Shown here one piece after another: positions 25,754 through 34,772 of a stretch of 64,000 nt of DNA. A program made the position numbers and the translations under genes. Source of the DNA: JABDIY01 sp963751955 (GTDB lineage: Bacteria > Actinomycetota > Acidimicrobiia > Acidimicrobiales > SZUA-35); the NCBI GenBank assembly GCA_963751955.1, contig CAVVWM010000003.1:310001-374000 (forward strand), read 5' to 3'. The notes below the pieces were generated by a model that was not told the origin of the DNA, did not search any database, and worked only from the letters and a program-made list of their open reading frames with translations. Positions within the stretch are counted from its first letter, which is position 1; each line of letters begins with the position of its first letter.

Positions 25754-27025
25754 CTAGCCGCCAGGCTCCAGATCGGCCACAAGATCTCTCACGATGATTG
25801 ATCGAAGACTGGCGGACAGTTCGGCGAGGTCCTGAAGGGTGTCATAGGAGCGGCGACGGGTTTCAGGATTGTTGGCTTTCAGTGTCGGACCGATGCTCTG
25901 AGTGAGCAGAGCAACCTCACGCTCGGCCCCCAATCGGAAGGTCTTCAGGTGACGAGGTTCGAGCCCGTAGCGGCCGAACTGCACAGCCAACCGGGCGATG
26001 GTGAGCGCTGTGGAGTCGAACAGCACAGTGCCGCCTACTTGGCGAGGGCTGATCATCCCGTACTTCTGAAGCTCGGCGATCATGCCGGGTGTTGTGCCGC
26101 TCTGTTCGGCCAACTCCGCGCCCGTGAGCGCCACAGACGAGCCGGGGAGGGAGGGGCGAATTGGAGGGGCGAGCGCTTCGGCGGTTGTCTTGATGATCGG
26201 GAGTGGGGCTTCGGATCGTGTGCCGAGCAATCGCGGCGCCGGTTTCTTTGTCACTTGGTCTACACCGTCCTCCTCGTCGCTTGAGGACTCGTCAGCGGAA
26301 GATTTCGTCATCTCAACCTCAGGTACGTCGTCGGCCACAGCTTCGGTGGTCGGAACTTCGGTGGTCGGAGCTTCTGGTTCATCCAGCGAGCTGGTGTCAA
26401 CAGCAAACGTTGCTTCTTCGGCCGAGGAACCCTGCGATGTCTCGGCGTCGTTTTGAGCGTGGTCTTGCCCGACTCCTACTGCGCCCGTTTCCTCTCGAGC
26501 TCCCATCACCTCGGCAAGTGCGTTTGAGCTTTCGTCACGCACGGGGTGAGTTGCTCGGCCGCTAGCGGCAACTCGTCCTGCTACCCCGGCCAAGGCATCG
26601 GCGAAGGATTCGTCCAATCCGGCTTCAGGGTCATGCGCTGCACCATAACCCTCCCCTGCTTGAGGTGATTGGGCCTCTCGAGCAGATGCCGCATCCGATT
26701 CTTCGGAGTCCTCGTCGGCTCCTTCGATCTGATCGCCGATACGCAGGTCCGAGCGACGGGGAGCCGCCCCGATGTCCTGACCCTCCTCGAGCCGATCACG
26801 AATGACACGTAGCGGCAGGTAGTGATCTCGCTGTTGTTCGAGTATCCAGTACAACCGGTCATAGTCGGTATCGGAGAACTTCCTGTAGCCCGATGGCGTT
26901 CGCTCCGGATCGATCAGACCCTGGCTTTCGAGGAAACGAATCTTTGAGATGGTCACCTCGGGGAATTCGTCCTGAAGCAACGCCAGAACCTCACCGATCG
27001 ACCAATGGTCTCGAACTCGGCTCAT
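25754..27025 (-). CDS. MerR-family regulator with a long acidic linker (Rv1828-like)
   Basis: A 423-residue protein. An N-terminal winged helix (WSIGEVLALLQDEFPEVTIS, then GLIDPERTPSGYRKFSD) occupies residues 1-85; a conserved C-terminal domain begins near residue 285 (LTGAELAEQSGTTPGMIAEL). Between them lies about 190 residues of Ser/Glu/Asp/Ala-rich low-complexity sequence. The mycobacterial Rv1828 homologue is about 250 residues, so the linker is an expansion in this lineage. It overlaps the FHA gene stop by 4 bases. Confidence 0.9.
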   Translation of the reverse strand: MSRVRDHWSIGEVLALLQDEFPEVTISKIRFLESQGLIDPERTPSGYRKFSDTDYDRLYWILEQQRDHYLPLRVIRDRLEEGQDIGAAPRRSDLRIGDQIEGADEDSEESDAASAREAQSPQAGEGYGAAHDPEAGLDESFADALAGVAGRVAASGRATHPVRDESSNALAEVMGAREETGAVGVGQDHAQNDAETSQGSSAEEATFAVDTSSLDEPEAPTTEVPTTEAVADDVPEVEMTKSSADESSSDEEDGVDQVTKKPAPRLLGTRSEAPLPIIKTTAEALAPPIRPSLPGSSVALTGAELAEQSGTTPGMIAELQKYGMISPRQVGGTVLFDSTALTIARLAVQFGRYGLEPRHLKTFRLGAEREVALLTQSIGPTLKANNPETRRRSYDTLQDLAELSASLRSIIVRDLVADLEPGG

Positions 27026-27471
27026 CGATCGGCCCCTAACTCCAGATAGACCAATTTGAATTTGCCGATTTGTAATTCGTCGCCGTCGGTGAGGTCAGCG
27101 TGTTCAACCAGCGTCTTATTCACATAGGTTCCATTCATGCTGCCACTATCGGTCACCCTGAATCTCCCACCGATGCGACTGAGAGTTGCGTGGTTGCGCG
27201 ACACAGTGATGTCGTCGAGAAAGATGTCGCTGTTCTCCTGCCGTCCAATACTGATTCGATCTGCATCGAGTGCAATTCGACTTCCTCGCTTGGGTCCTTT
27301 TCTCACCACGAGCACCGCCCCCTGAACGAGTCCATGATCCTGATCGACCTCAGTGATGTGGATACGTTCGGTCTCGGAGTCCACCGCTGCGCGCAACTCA
27401 TCTCCGCACGAAGAACAGAAGTTTGCACCCAAGGGATTGTCATACCCACAGTTGGGACAGGAGGCGGCCAT
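27022..27471 (-). CDS. Zinc-ribbon plus FHA-domain protein (GarA position)
   Basis: About 149 residues from the ATG at 27471. An N-terminal zinc ribbon has two CxxC pairs (CPNCGYDNP and FCSSCGDEL). An FHA domain follows with ISIGRQENSDIFLDD, VSRNHATLSR and MNGTYVNK, the phosphothreonine-binding residues. The neighbourhood equals that of mycobacterial GarA, a regulator of glutamate and 2-oxoglutarate metabolism, but the N-terminal ETTS phosphorylation motif of GarA is absent and replaced by the zinc ribbon. It therefore may act as a phosphopeptide reader with different control. Seven bases separate it from gcvH. Confidence 0.88.
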   Translation of the reverse strand: MAASCPNCGYDNPLGANFCSSCGDELRAAVDSETERIHITEVDQDHGLVQGAVLVVRKGPKRGSRIALDADRISIGRQENSDIFLDDITVSRNHATLSRIGGRFRVTDSGSMNGTYVNKTLVEHADLTDGDELQIGKFKLVYLELGADR

Positions 27472-27478
27472 GGAAGAC

Positions 27479-27859
27479 TTAGCCCTCGGTGAGCTCGGTG
27501 TAGGCGGCAGCATCCATGAGCTCACCAAAGGCAGAGGCGTCGGCGACCTCGACAGAGAACATCCAGCCCTCACCGTAAGGGTCAGAGTTCACCTTTTCGG
27601 GAGCGTCGAGCAATTCGTTATTGACCTCAACAACTGTGCCGGTGAGAGGCGAGTACACATCGGACACAGACTTGGTCGATTCGATTTCGCCAATGGAATC
27701 ACCAACTGAAACGTCGGAACCAACCTCGGGCAGATCGACAAAGACCACGTCACCCAACGCGTCTTGTGCGTAGTCGGTGATGCCAACTACGGCTTTGTTG
27801 TCCGATATTCGGACCCATTCGTGGTCCTTTGAGTAGCGAAGATCGCCTGGAACGTTCAT
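27479..27859 (-). CDS. gcvH: Glycine cleavage system H protein
   Basis: About 126 residues from the ATG at 27859. Carries the lipoyl-lysine in IESTKSVSDVYSPLTG and the family strands VGITDYAQDALGDVVFVDLP. H protein shuttles the aminomethyl group between glycine cleavage enzymes. No P or T protein gene is in the window, so they lie elsewhere. It sits between the CDP-alcohol phosphatidyltransferase and FHA genes, the order seen in mycobacteria. Confidence 0.96.
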   Translation of the reverse strand: MNVPGDLRYSKDHEWVRISDNKAVVGITDYAQDALGDVVFVDLPEVGSDVSVGDSIGEIESTKSVSDVYSPLTGTVVEVNNELLDAPEKVNSDPYGEGWMFSVEVADASAFGELMDAAAYTELTEG

Positions 27860-27870
27860 GACCAGCAAAC

Positions 27871-28470
27871 TTAGCCGACGCTGACCCTGGCTTGGGGAAG
27901 GTACTGCCCAAAGGCTGCGTAGTAGCTGTAGCCAAGGCCGGGCACAACGGCCATCCAAGCCAAAACCTCAAGTACAGGTGCATAGGAAAGTGTGGAGTTA
28001 GCTCCGAGGAACGCAGGTACAGCGAAGAAGAGGAGAAAAGTCCCGGTCTTACCCTCCCAGGTAACCTCGAACGGCTCGACCTTGCGGGACATGAGAATCA
28101 GGGCACCGAGGGCGACCAAGATCTCCCTCGCCAAAACAGCGACCGCAACCCACCACGGAATCGAACCATCAATCAGAACACTGGGAACAGCCACGAGAAA
28201 GAGCAGGCGATCGACGGTTGGATCGAAAAGCGCCCCGAACTCGCTGCGTTGATCCAATTTCCGAGCCAGGTACCCATCAACCCAATCCGTGCTTCCGAGG
28301 ATTCCGAGGATCCACGCTGCCGCCGCCCGGTTCTCCCGCGTGAACAACAACCAGACGAAGACCGGAATGGAAAGCAGCCGCACCAACGTGAACAGGTTGG
28401 GCCAGGTCAGTATCTGTTCACGATTGAGCGGAGGCAGCGACCCTGATCGCGATTTTGTGGACTCAGACAT
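27871..28470 (-). CDS. CDP-alcohol phosphatidyltransferase (PgsA-like)
   Basis: A 199-residue membrane enzyme. The family motif D-x2-DG-x2-AR-x8-G-x3-D-x3-D is complete: D62, D65, G66, A69, R70, G79, D83 and D87. About five membrane spans follow and precede it. It transfers a phosphatidyl group from CDP-diacylglycerol to an alcohol; glycerol 3-phosphate, inositol phosphate or cardiolipin synthesis are all possible and I cannot choose. Lies 11 bases before gcvH in the operon. Confidence 0.9.
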   Translation of the reverse strand: MSESTKSRSGSLPPLNREQILTWPNLFTLVRLLSIPVFVWLLFTRENRAAAAWILGILGSTDWVDGYLARKLDQRSEFGALFDPTVDRLLFLVAVPSVLIDGSIPWWVAVAVLAREILVALGALILMSRKVEPFEVTWEGKTGTFLLFFAVPAFLGANSTLSYAPVLEVLAWMAVVPGLGYSYYAAFGQYLPQARVSVG

Positions 28471-28479
28471 GCCAGCTGA

Positions 28480-29968
28480 TCATGGCCTGAAGTACAGCAG
28501 GACTGTGCCGTCGCTGTCGGTGTTGACCAAGTTGAAGCCAAGCGAGGTCATTTGGGCGGTGAACGCTTCGAGCTGAGCAGCTGAGAGTGGTTGGTCCAGC
28601 GTCCGCTGATCGATGAGCACCGCTCGTGAACGGAAAACAACTGATGCCACGGTCGGTTCCTCATCGGCGACCGGATAGGCGAAGCGACGTTCTGCCAGGT
28701 GTGGCAGCACGTTGCTGAGACGCGCGGACTGGCCACGACGGATCTAGCCGAGCAGCTGCAGCAATCAGCTCTACGTCGCCAGCATCGGTGTCACCGAGGT
28801 TCCACGGTTCGTCATAGGGCGACAGCGGTGACCGGGTTACGAACATCAGAGACGCAACCGCTACAAGCGCAGCAAGAAGCCGGGGATCAACAAACACTCG
28901 ATCCACACCGGGGTTGCCGAGCCGATTCAGGGCGAATACTGACGAAACCATCACAAACGCCAGGATCGGCGCAATTCCCTCGACATCGCCGCCGCCCTGG
29001 GTGATCAATAGAAGCCCAACCGCTGGGGCGGCGGGTAAAAGATGCCGAAGTGAAAGCAAAGGAAGGAACAGCATCGGAGTAAGCAAGCTGAGCAACAACG
29101 TGAGGTTTCCGCGACCGAAGAGATCGCTGGTGAACGCGAACGGGTTGGACACGATTTCCAAAAGTGCGTCGCCGAAGGAGTCGCCGTACTCGCCATACAC
29201 ACCGCCGATCACCCCGGAGTCGCCGATCAAGGGCTGGGCCACGAGCAACAGGCCGAGGGACCAAACCAGACCAATCCCAAGGGTCCACAATCCCGCGACC
29301 CGATCTGCATTCCCCAGGATCAGCAAGGCGAAGACGGCGATCACGAAACCCAGATCAGCCTGGGCCAACAAGGTCACGGCGACCGACAGCCAGTAGGGAA
29401 CCCATCGCTTGACCGAACCGAAGTACACCATCGAGAGCAGCGCCGGAAGGGCAAGAGCCTCAGGATGGAAGTCGACCGTTGCAATTGCCTGGGTTGCTGG
29501 ATGCAATGCGTATCCGAGACAGACAGCAGTGGCTGCCCCGACTCGCAGGTGGGCAACCACCCGACCGAGTTTCCAAATGGGTATCACTGCGATCGATACA
29601 GCGACGGCCTGAGCCACCAGAAGAGTCTCTGCGACGGTAAGCCATGAGGACGGCATCACGAGTGCTGGCAGCGCAAATGCGTACAGCAGGAAGGACCACC
29701 GCAGCTGCAGTAGGTGCACTCCCTCACCAAAGATCGTGGCCGTGGGTGTCACGCCTTCGCTGATGAGCCACACCGATTGGGTGAAGCCGGCGAGATCGGG
29801 TCCCATAGCAAGACCGTTCAATCGGCTCACGCTGACCAGGGACAGCACAACACTAAGGGTCAGGCTGATCGCATAGGGAATCCACCGGTCACCGGCGCCC
29901 GCGTCGAGGCGAGCCTGAATTGCGGTGTTCCGGCGACGTAGTCTTCGTCGCAGCGGGCTTTGGCTCAT
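28480..29968 (-). CDS. DUF2079 polytopic membrane protein (single frame change)
   Basis: A large membrane protein, about 495 residues after repair, with roughly ten to eleven hydrophobic spans and a soluble C-terminal end. The pattern of an early GPDLAGFTQSVW segment, a DFHPEALALP motif and a late VxASxxLPHLAERR segment fits DUF2079, a family of unknown biochemical role with glycosyltransferase-like topology. The main frame ends at 28661 after WPVRAS; from about 28711-28722 another frame supplies NVLPHLAERRFAYPVADEEP and ends at a TGA at 28482-28480. Removing one base joins them. The ATG overlaps the SRAP stop by 4 bases. Confidence 0.82.
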
Positions 29969-30702
29969 AGAGGAGCCGCCTCGATGAGTTCAGGGCCCTT
30001 GTTCCGCACGTTGTTGACCATGGTTGTCACCGGGGTGACCTTCAGCAAACCGTCCGGGGCAGGCACCAGCAATTCGTTGATCTGGTCCGCTCCGTTCTGA
30101 GGATCGAGCCATCGGTCCCATTCAGAAGGCGGCACGAGTACGGGCATCCGGTGATGGATGCGCTTCATCTCCTCGTTCGGGTCGGTGGTCAGGAGTGTGC
30201 ATGTGATCAGCCACTCGAGGTTGTCAGGATCGGCCCCCTCGGCCACAGCGGCCTCAAACGATTCGGTCCCTGGCTTGGGCTTCCATGCTTCCCAAAGCCC
30301 GGCGAACACAACGGGCTCGTTGTCCCGACGGGTGATGTAGTACGGCTGCTTGTTCTTCTGGCTCTCTACCTTGTGCCACTCGTAGAAGCCGTCGGCGGGA
30401 ACCAGGCACCGCCGTCTCTTCATTGCACTCCGAAAAGCGGGTTTCGTCGCAGCGGTGTTGGCCCTGGCGTTGATCATCTTCGAACCGATTTTGGGATCCT
30501 TGGCCCAGGAGGGAACCAAACCCCACTTCATCGTGTCCACCTCGCGATGGCCATCTTTGGCACGCACCGTGTGCACGGTGTTCGTTGGAGCGACGTTGTA
30601 GCTGGGCTCCAGCTCGGTCTCGGCTACAGATTCGCTCAGAACAGCCTGAAAGTAGTCTGCAAGTTCGCCCGGCGGAGCTGTAGCAACGAAGCGACCACAC
30701 AT
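29965..30702 (-). CDS. SRAP-domain protein (HMCES/YedK-like abasic-site protein)
   Basis: A 245-residue protein that begins MCGRF: after Met removal the Cys forms a covalent crosslink to abasic sites in single-stranded DNA. Other family residues are visible: the Asn in YNVAPTN, the Glu in FYEWHK, and the His in IHHRMPVL. It protects or flags abasic DNA. The ATG at 30702 is fixed by the catalytic Cys at position 2, so upstream extensions are not used. First gene of the operon leading to gcvH and the nuclease, and just behind the tRNA-Pro on the other strand. Confidence 0.94.
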   Translation of the reverse strand: MCGRFVATAPPGELADYFQAVLSESVAETELEPSYNVAPTNTVHTVRAKDGHREVDTMKWGLVPSWAKDPKIGSKMINARANTAATKPAFRSAMKRRRCLVPADGFYEWHKVESQKNKQPYYITRRDNEPVVFAGLWEAWKPKPGTESFEAAVAEGADPDNLEWLITCTLLTTDPNEEMKRIHHRMPVLVPPSEWDRWLDPQNGADQINELLVPAPDGLLKVTPVTTMVNNVRNKGPELIEAAPL

Positions 30703-30756
30703 GAGATCCAGCGTAGTGGAGGCCTCGCACCGCGCTATCCTTTGGCTCTCCAAACA

Positions 30757-30830
30757 CGGGCTATGGCGTAGTTTGGTAACGCGCTGCACTGGGGGTGCAG
30801 AGATCGTAGGTTCAAATCCTGCTAGCCCGA
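30757..30830 (+). tRNA. tRNA-Pro (anticodon GGG)
   Basis: Acceptor stem CGGGCTA pairs with TAGCCCG (30823-30829), discriminator A at 30830. The anticodon arm CTGCA-CTGGGGG-TGCAG gives the loop with anticodon GGG, reading CCC and CCU. The T arm is GTAGG-TTCAAAT-CCTGC and the D loop carries GTTTGGTAA. CCA is not encoded. A TATCCT -10-like box lies about 16 bases upstream. It is isolated in a gap between divergent genes. Confidence 0.95.
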
Positions 30831-31039
30831 CGTTTGCCTGCCACCTGGCCCAAACTGGCTCTTCACCACGTAGGTCCGCCCGTGGACAGGCAAAGGCCCA
30901 GACGCACCAGTACGCCAACGTGGTAGCGACCAGAACATTCGTGGCGCTACACGCACGTTCCAGCGCAGGGACCGAAGCAGACTTGCCAGTTGGGTCCAAC
31001 TGCTCAACAGGCACCTGAAACCTGCCGAGAGTCAGGTAT

Positions 31040-33436
31040 ATGCCCTCGCCCACCGCGTCTTCGGAGCGGCAGGGTCAACCGGTCGTGCGCCTCGCGGCAG
31101 CTGCATTCTCGGTCCCCCTGACCGCCCTCGGGATTTCACTCTCGTGGAATCACTGGGCCGGGGACGCGCTTGCACAATCGCCGTTCTGGGTTGCGCTCGT
31201 CATCGCGGCCGGGTTGATTATGGCGCTGATAACAAACTTCAAGATCGCAGTTCGTGGGGAACGTTTCGATCTCACTTTCACCGAGGTGCCGACCGCCTTC
31301 GCGCTGGTCTTCCTTTCTCCATGGCTCATGGCGATTGTGTGGCTGGGAGGGACCTTCGTGAACCTCGCCCGATATGGGTCGGCCTGGTACAAGCTGCTCT
31401 TCAACGCTGCGCTGACGCTCTTCCGGGTTGGACTGAGCGTGCAGCTGCTTCGATCCCTCAGCTCGGACACCTCCGGGGTGATGTGGCTGTTCACTCTGGC
31501 ATTCTCGATCGCCTTCGCCGAAACGGTGAGTACATCGGTACTCACCGTCTTTGTGCGATGGGCTGCCGGCCGCCGAACGCCGTTCACGGAGATCACGTTT
31601 GCCTCGGGACAATCAGTGGTCGGTGCGGCGATCGGCACACTCGGTGTAATGACCGCGCAGCAGCACCCTGCGTTACTCGTATTGCCAGGTCTGGTGATGG
31701 CGGTCATCGGGCTGGCGTCGCGACAGCATGTAGCAGATCGGCAGACCTACCAGGATCTGCTCGAAGTTCATGGGTTCCTGAAGACTTTGTCAGGGCGTGA
31801 CCCGGACGACGTCGCCAAACAGGGACTCGAAGAACTGCGACGAATCAGCAACTCCCGATGGGCAGTTCTCACCGATTCCTCCGGTGATCCGGTCCAGAGC
31901 GCAGGCGCGGTGCCGCCAGACATTCGCGCCCAGCTCGATCCGATATCCGAGGGAACGATCGGATCCGGCAACCTCCTGTATGCCTCGGTCTCAGCCGGCA
32001 GATCGATAGTGTTTTGTCCGGCGTCAGAGGATTCCGAACAGCGTGCTCGACGGATCGTTTCCGCCGCAGCGGACCTCCTCGCAAACGCCATCGATCGAGC
32101 CGACCTTCAGATTCAGATGGATTTCGACGCCACCCACGATCCGCTCACGGGGCTCCTCGCTCGCAGCGGGTTTCTACGACATGCAGACCGCCACCTTCAA
32201 GAATACGAGGGTGAGGGTTCGGTATTGGTCTTGGACCTGGCGCGCTTCGCTGATGTCAACAACACCCTCGGGTTCAAAGCGGGCGACCTCCTACTTCGAG
32301 AAGCCAGTTCTCGTCTATCGAGTGCACTGGGCGCCGACGCCATCCTGGCAAGGCTTGATGGCGACTCTTTTGCCCTGTTCATTCCGACAAGCGACCGGCG
32401 GTTCGCTCTCGATGTCGCCAGCCGAGTTCGCAATGCTCTCCACGGTTCGGTGGATCTGGACGGGTTGGAACTGACGCTGATAGTTCGAATCGGACTTGCT
32501 ATCGGACCCACCCACGGAACGACCACCGAACAGCTTCTAAGGGCCGCCGATGTTGCCTCCGAACTTGCGAGTGAAAGCCAAGCTCCGGTCGTGGTATACC
32601 GGGCCGAGGCCGACCTTCATTCTGAGTCCAAGCTAGAGCTCCTTCACCGTATGCGCCGAGCTCTCGATGCCGAGGAATTCCAAGTGTGGTTCCAGCCAAA
32701 GACGGACACGATCTCCGGTCTGGTCGTTGGAGCCGAGGCCCTCCTGCGCTGGAACGACGACGACCGCTGGATTCCTCCAGATGAGTTCATACCAGCTGCT
32801 GAAGCTGCCGGCATGATGAACGATCTGACCGACTTCGTTCTGCGAAGATCTCTTGCCGCGGCAGCGAGCTGGCGAGCTGCCGGACATCAAATCGGTGTAG
32901 CGGTAAACCTGTCGCCGTCGTCGCTCGAGGATGCTCAGCTTCCGAGTCGAATCGCTTCGCAACTTCGCCAATTCAGCGTTGCGCCTCCGTCTTTGACGAT
33001 TGAGATCACCGAATCTGTCGTGATGGGTCGAGGTGACACGGCCGCTGAGGGACTCGAACGGCTTCGCTCCCTCGGAGTTCGGCTGTCCGTAGACGACTTC
33101 GGAACCGGATATTCATCGCTTCGTTACCTCAAAGACCTCAACGTCGACGAACTCAAACTCGATCGCTCCTTTGTGCAGGATCTAGCGGTCTCGGACCGGT
33201 CAGAGACGATCGCCCGAGCCGTGGTCGGCCTAGGGCACAGTCTGGGTCTACAGGTCGTGGCCGAAGGGGTTGAAACCGACGAGGCGAGAGACCTGCTTCG
33301 GCACATGGGTTGCGACATTCTCCAGGGATACCTGATCGGACGGCCTATGCCGTTGGAGAACTTCGACAAATGGGTGAAGCGGTACTTGGTGTCGATCACG
33401 AGCAAGCAAAAAGAAAAGGGCCGATCACTTTCGTGA
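31040..33436 (+). CDS. Membrane GGDEF/EAL protein, probable c-di-GMP phosphodiesterase
   Basis: A 798-residue protein with about seven membrane spans in residues 17-228, a GAF-like region at about 240-355, a GGDEF domain at about 360-520 and an EAL domain at about 535-790. The cyclase motif is degenerate (DGDSF at 440-444), so GTP cyclisation is unlikely. The EAL domain retains E566 in AEALLRW, NLSPSSL, EITES, DDFGTGYSS (685-693), KLDRSFV and EGVE, so it should hydrolyse c-di-GMP. It may oppose the active cyclase at 22.2 kb, an inference. Its last codons overlap a minus-strand terminator. Confidence 0.93.
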   Translation: MPSPTASSERQGQPVVRLAAAAFSVPLTALGISLSWNHWAGDALAQSPFWVALVIAAGLIMALITNFKIAVRGERFDLTFTEVPTAFALVFLSPWLMAIVWLGGTFVNLARYGSAWYKLLFNAALTLFRVGLSVQLLRSLSSDTSGVMWLFTLAFSIAFAETVSTSVLTVFVRWAAGRRTPFTEITFASGQSVVGAAIGTLGVMTAQQHPALLVLPGLVMAVIGLASRQHVADRQTYQDLLEVHGFLKTLSGRDPDDVAKQGLEELRRISNSRWAVLTDSSGDPVQSAGAVPPDIRAQLDPISEGTIGSGNLLYASVSAGRSIVFCPASEDSEQRARRIVSAAADLLANAIDRADLQIQMDFDATHDPLTGLLARSGFLRHADRHLQEYEGEGSVLVLDLARFADVNNTLGFKAGDLLLREASSRLSSALGADAILARLDGDSFALFIPTSDRRFALDVASRVRNALHGSVDLDGLELTLIVRIGLAIGPTHGTTTEQLLRAADVASELASESQAPVVVYRAEADLHSESKLELLHRMRRALDAEEFQVWFQPKTDTISGLVVGAEALLRWNDDDRWIPPDEFIPAAEAAGMMNDLTDFVLRRSLAAAASWRAAGHQIGVAVNLSPSSLEDAQLPSRIASQLRQFSVAPPSLTIEITESVVMGRGDTAAEGLERLRSLGVRLSVDDFGTGYSSLRYLKDLNVDELKLDRSFVQDLAVSDRSETIARAVVGLGHSLGLQVVAEGVETDEARDLLRHMGCDILQGYLIGRPMPLENFDKWVKRYLVSITSKQKEKGRSLS

Positions 33437-33443
33437 TCGACCC
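33405..33443 (-). terminator. Strong intrinsic terminator on the minus strand
   Basis: On the minus strand GGGTCGATCAC and GTGATCGGCCC pair around a GAAA loop (one mismatch-like wobble), directly followed by TTTTCTTTTT. This is a textbook rho-independent terminator for transcripts coming from the MFS gene or from the short ORF at 33462-33485. It lies inside the 3' end of the GGDEF/EAL gene. Confidence 0.85.
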
Positions 33444-33461
33444 GAATCGGACATCTTTGGC

Positions 33462-33485
33462 TTATAGCCAGCTGCCACCACGCAT
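33462..33485 (-). CDS. Possible 7-codon peptide ORF (MRGGSWL)
   Basis: On the minus strand AGAAGGGAG is followed after five bases by an ATG and MRGGSWL, then TAA; the terminator stem begins about 20 bases later. The ribosome site is among the strongest in the window, which is hard to explain if nothing is translated. It lies about 64 bases downstream of the MFS stop. A functional micropeptide, a ribosome-stalling leader or a small RNA are all open; no family is recognised. Confidence 0.35.
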   Translation of the reverse strand: MRGGSWL

Positions 33486-33548
33486 GATTTCTCCCTTCTG
33501 ACGCATCGCAGGCGTCGCTTGCGGTCATGTTTATACGAGCGCAGCGAG

Positions 33549-34772
33549 TTAGCCAAACCGGAAGGGAACATCACCCTCCAGGTTTCTCTCAGAAGTTCGC
33601 TTTCCGTGGCCGAATGTTGACGCAGCGCCAACAAAACCGACCGAAGCGACAGTGATTGCGAAGATCACATTGGCCTCGCGAATGCCGATCACATCGGAAA
33701 CAAATCCGCCGAGTAGTGCCCCGGAGGACAGCGAAATGAAGATCACACCCTGGACTACAGAAAAGATTGCTGCCCGGTCGGTGTCGGGCAATCGTCTCCC
33801 GAAGACGATGTTGGCCACCATCGATGCACCAAAGCCGACTCCCACTCCTCCGTACCCAATAAATGAACGCAAATCGGCACCGCCTGAGGCAAAAGCCACA
33901 GCCGCCACGACGCCGCCGATACCGGCTGCTCCAAAGCCGATCGTCAGCAGCACACTGTCACCGGGCTTGGTGGGGGCCAGCACAACGGTGATCACGGTAA
34001 ACAAGGGGATCGTGGCAATCATGATCCCGATCCATCCTTCTGACAGGCCGACCGAGCGGCCAAACACTGGCGCCTGGGTCTCTATGGCCATGCCCGCAAT
34101 TGTGAGAGCGGCAGCAACGAGCAGGGCAATAGCTGACAGCCGATCGCGGATCAGGTAGGCGCGAGCTGCAGCGAATGACCCTGATCGTTTTCCCCTCGCC
34201 GCCTGACCTGAAGCTGACACTCCACCGATCAGCAGCGCCGAAACCAAGAACGTCAACGCATTGATACCGAGCGTGCCGCCCGCGCCCAACCATGCGATGA
34301 GAAACCCGCCGATCGCCCAACCAACGAGTGTGGCTGTTTGGTTGGCGGTGTGGATCACCTTTACCGCATTCGGATACTCGTCTTCGGTCGTGACGTCCAC
34401 GATGAGAGCCGACCGATTCGATTCCCATACCGGGTCAATCACCGCTATCACGGCTATCGCTCCGAGCAGCAGCCAGACCGGGATCTTGCCCACGCCAAGA
34501 GCAACCAGGCCATAGAGCCCAGCGCGTGCAACCTCACAGCCGAAAAGCAGGCGCACCCTGTCCATCTGGTCGCCGAAGGATGCAAGGTATTGACCCGGCC
34601 CGAGCCACGGAAGGAAGAACAGCGCACCGGCCACACCAACGCCCGACGCGAGACCAGTTTCGTCGAGAACGATGAAGGCGATCGCCAACCGCGCAGCCCA
34701 GTCACCGACCTGAGAAACCGCTGCAGCTGCAAGGATGCGACGAATCGCGGAGTTCCTGAGTGCATCCCGCAT
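33549..34772 (-). CDS. Major facilitator superfamily transporter
   Basis: A 407-residue carrier with twelve hydrophobic spans predicted by eye. It resembles the MFS_3/EntS-like exporter group: an N-terminal SQVGDWAARLAIAFIVLDET segment and GDQMDRVRLLFGCEVAR, the loop 2-3 signature region. Substrate is unknown; efflux of small hydrophobic molecules is common in this group. A small 50-base leader and terminator follow its stop. The ATG is at 34772. Confidence 0.87.
   Translation of the reverse strand: MRDALRNSAIRRILAAAAVSQVGDWAARLAIAFIVLDETGLASGVGVAGALFFLPWLGPGQYLASFGDQMDRVRLLFGCEVARAGLYGLVALGVGKIPVWLLLGAIAVIAVIDPVWESNRSALIVDVTTEDEYPNAVKVIHTANQTATLVGWAIGGFLIAWLGAGGTLGINALTFLVSALLIGGVSASGQAARGKRSGSFAAARAYLIRDRLSAIALLVAAALTIAGMAIETQAPVFGRSVGLSEGWIGIMIATIPLFTVITVVLAPTKPGDSVLLTIGFGAAGIGGVVAAVAFASGGADLRSFIGYGGVGVGFGASMVANIVFGRRLPDTDRAAIFSVVQGVIFISLSSGALLGGFVSDVIGIREANVIFAITVASVGFVGAASTFGHGKRTSERNLEGDVPFRFG

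Noticed and set aside
27479..28000. Glycine riboswitch before gcvH
   Set aside because: gcvH is internal in an operon with only 11 bases upstream; there is no space for a riboswitch.
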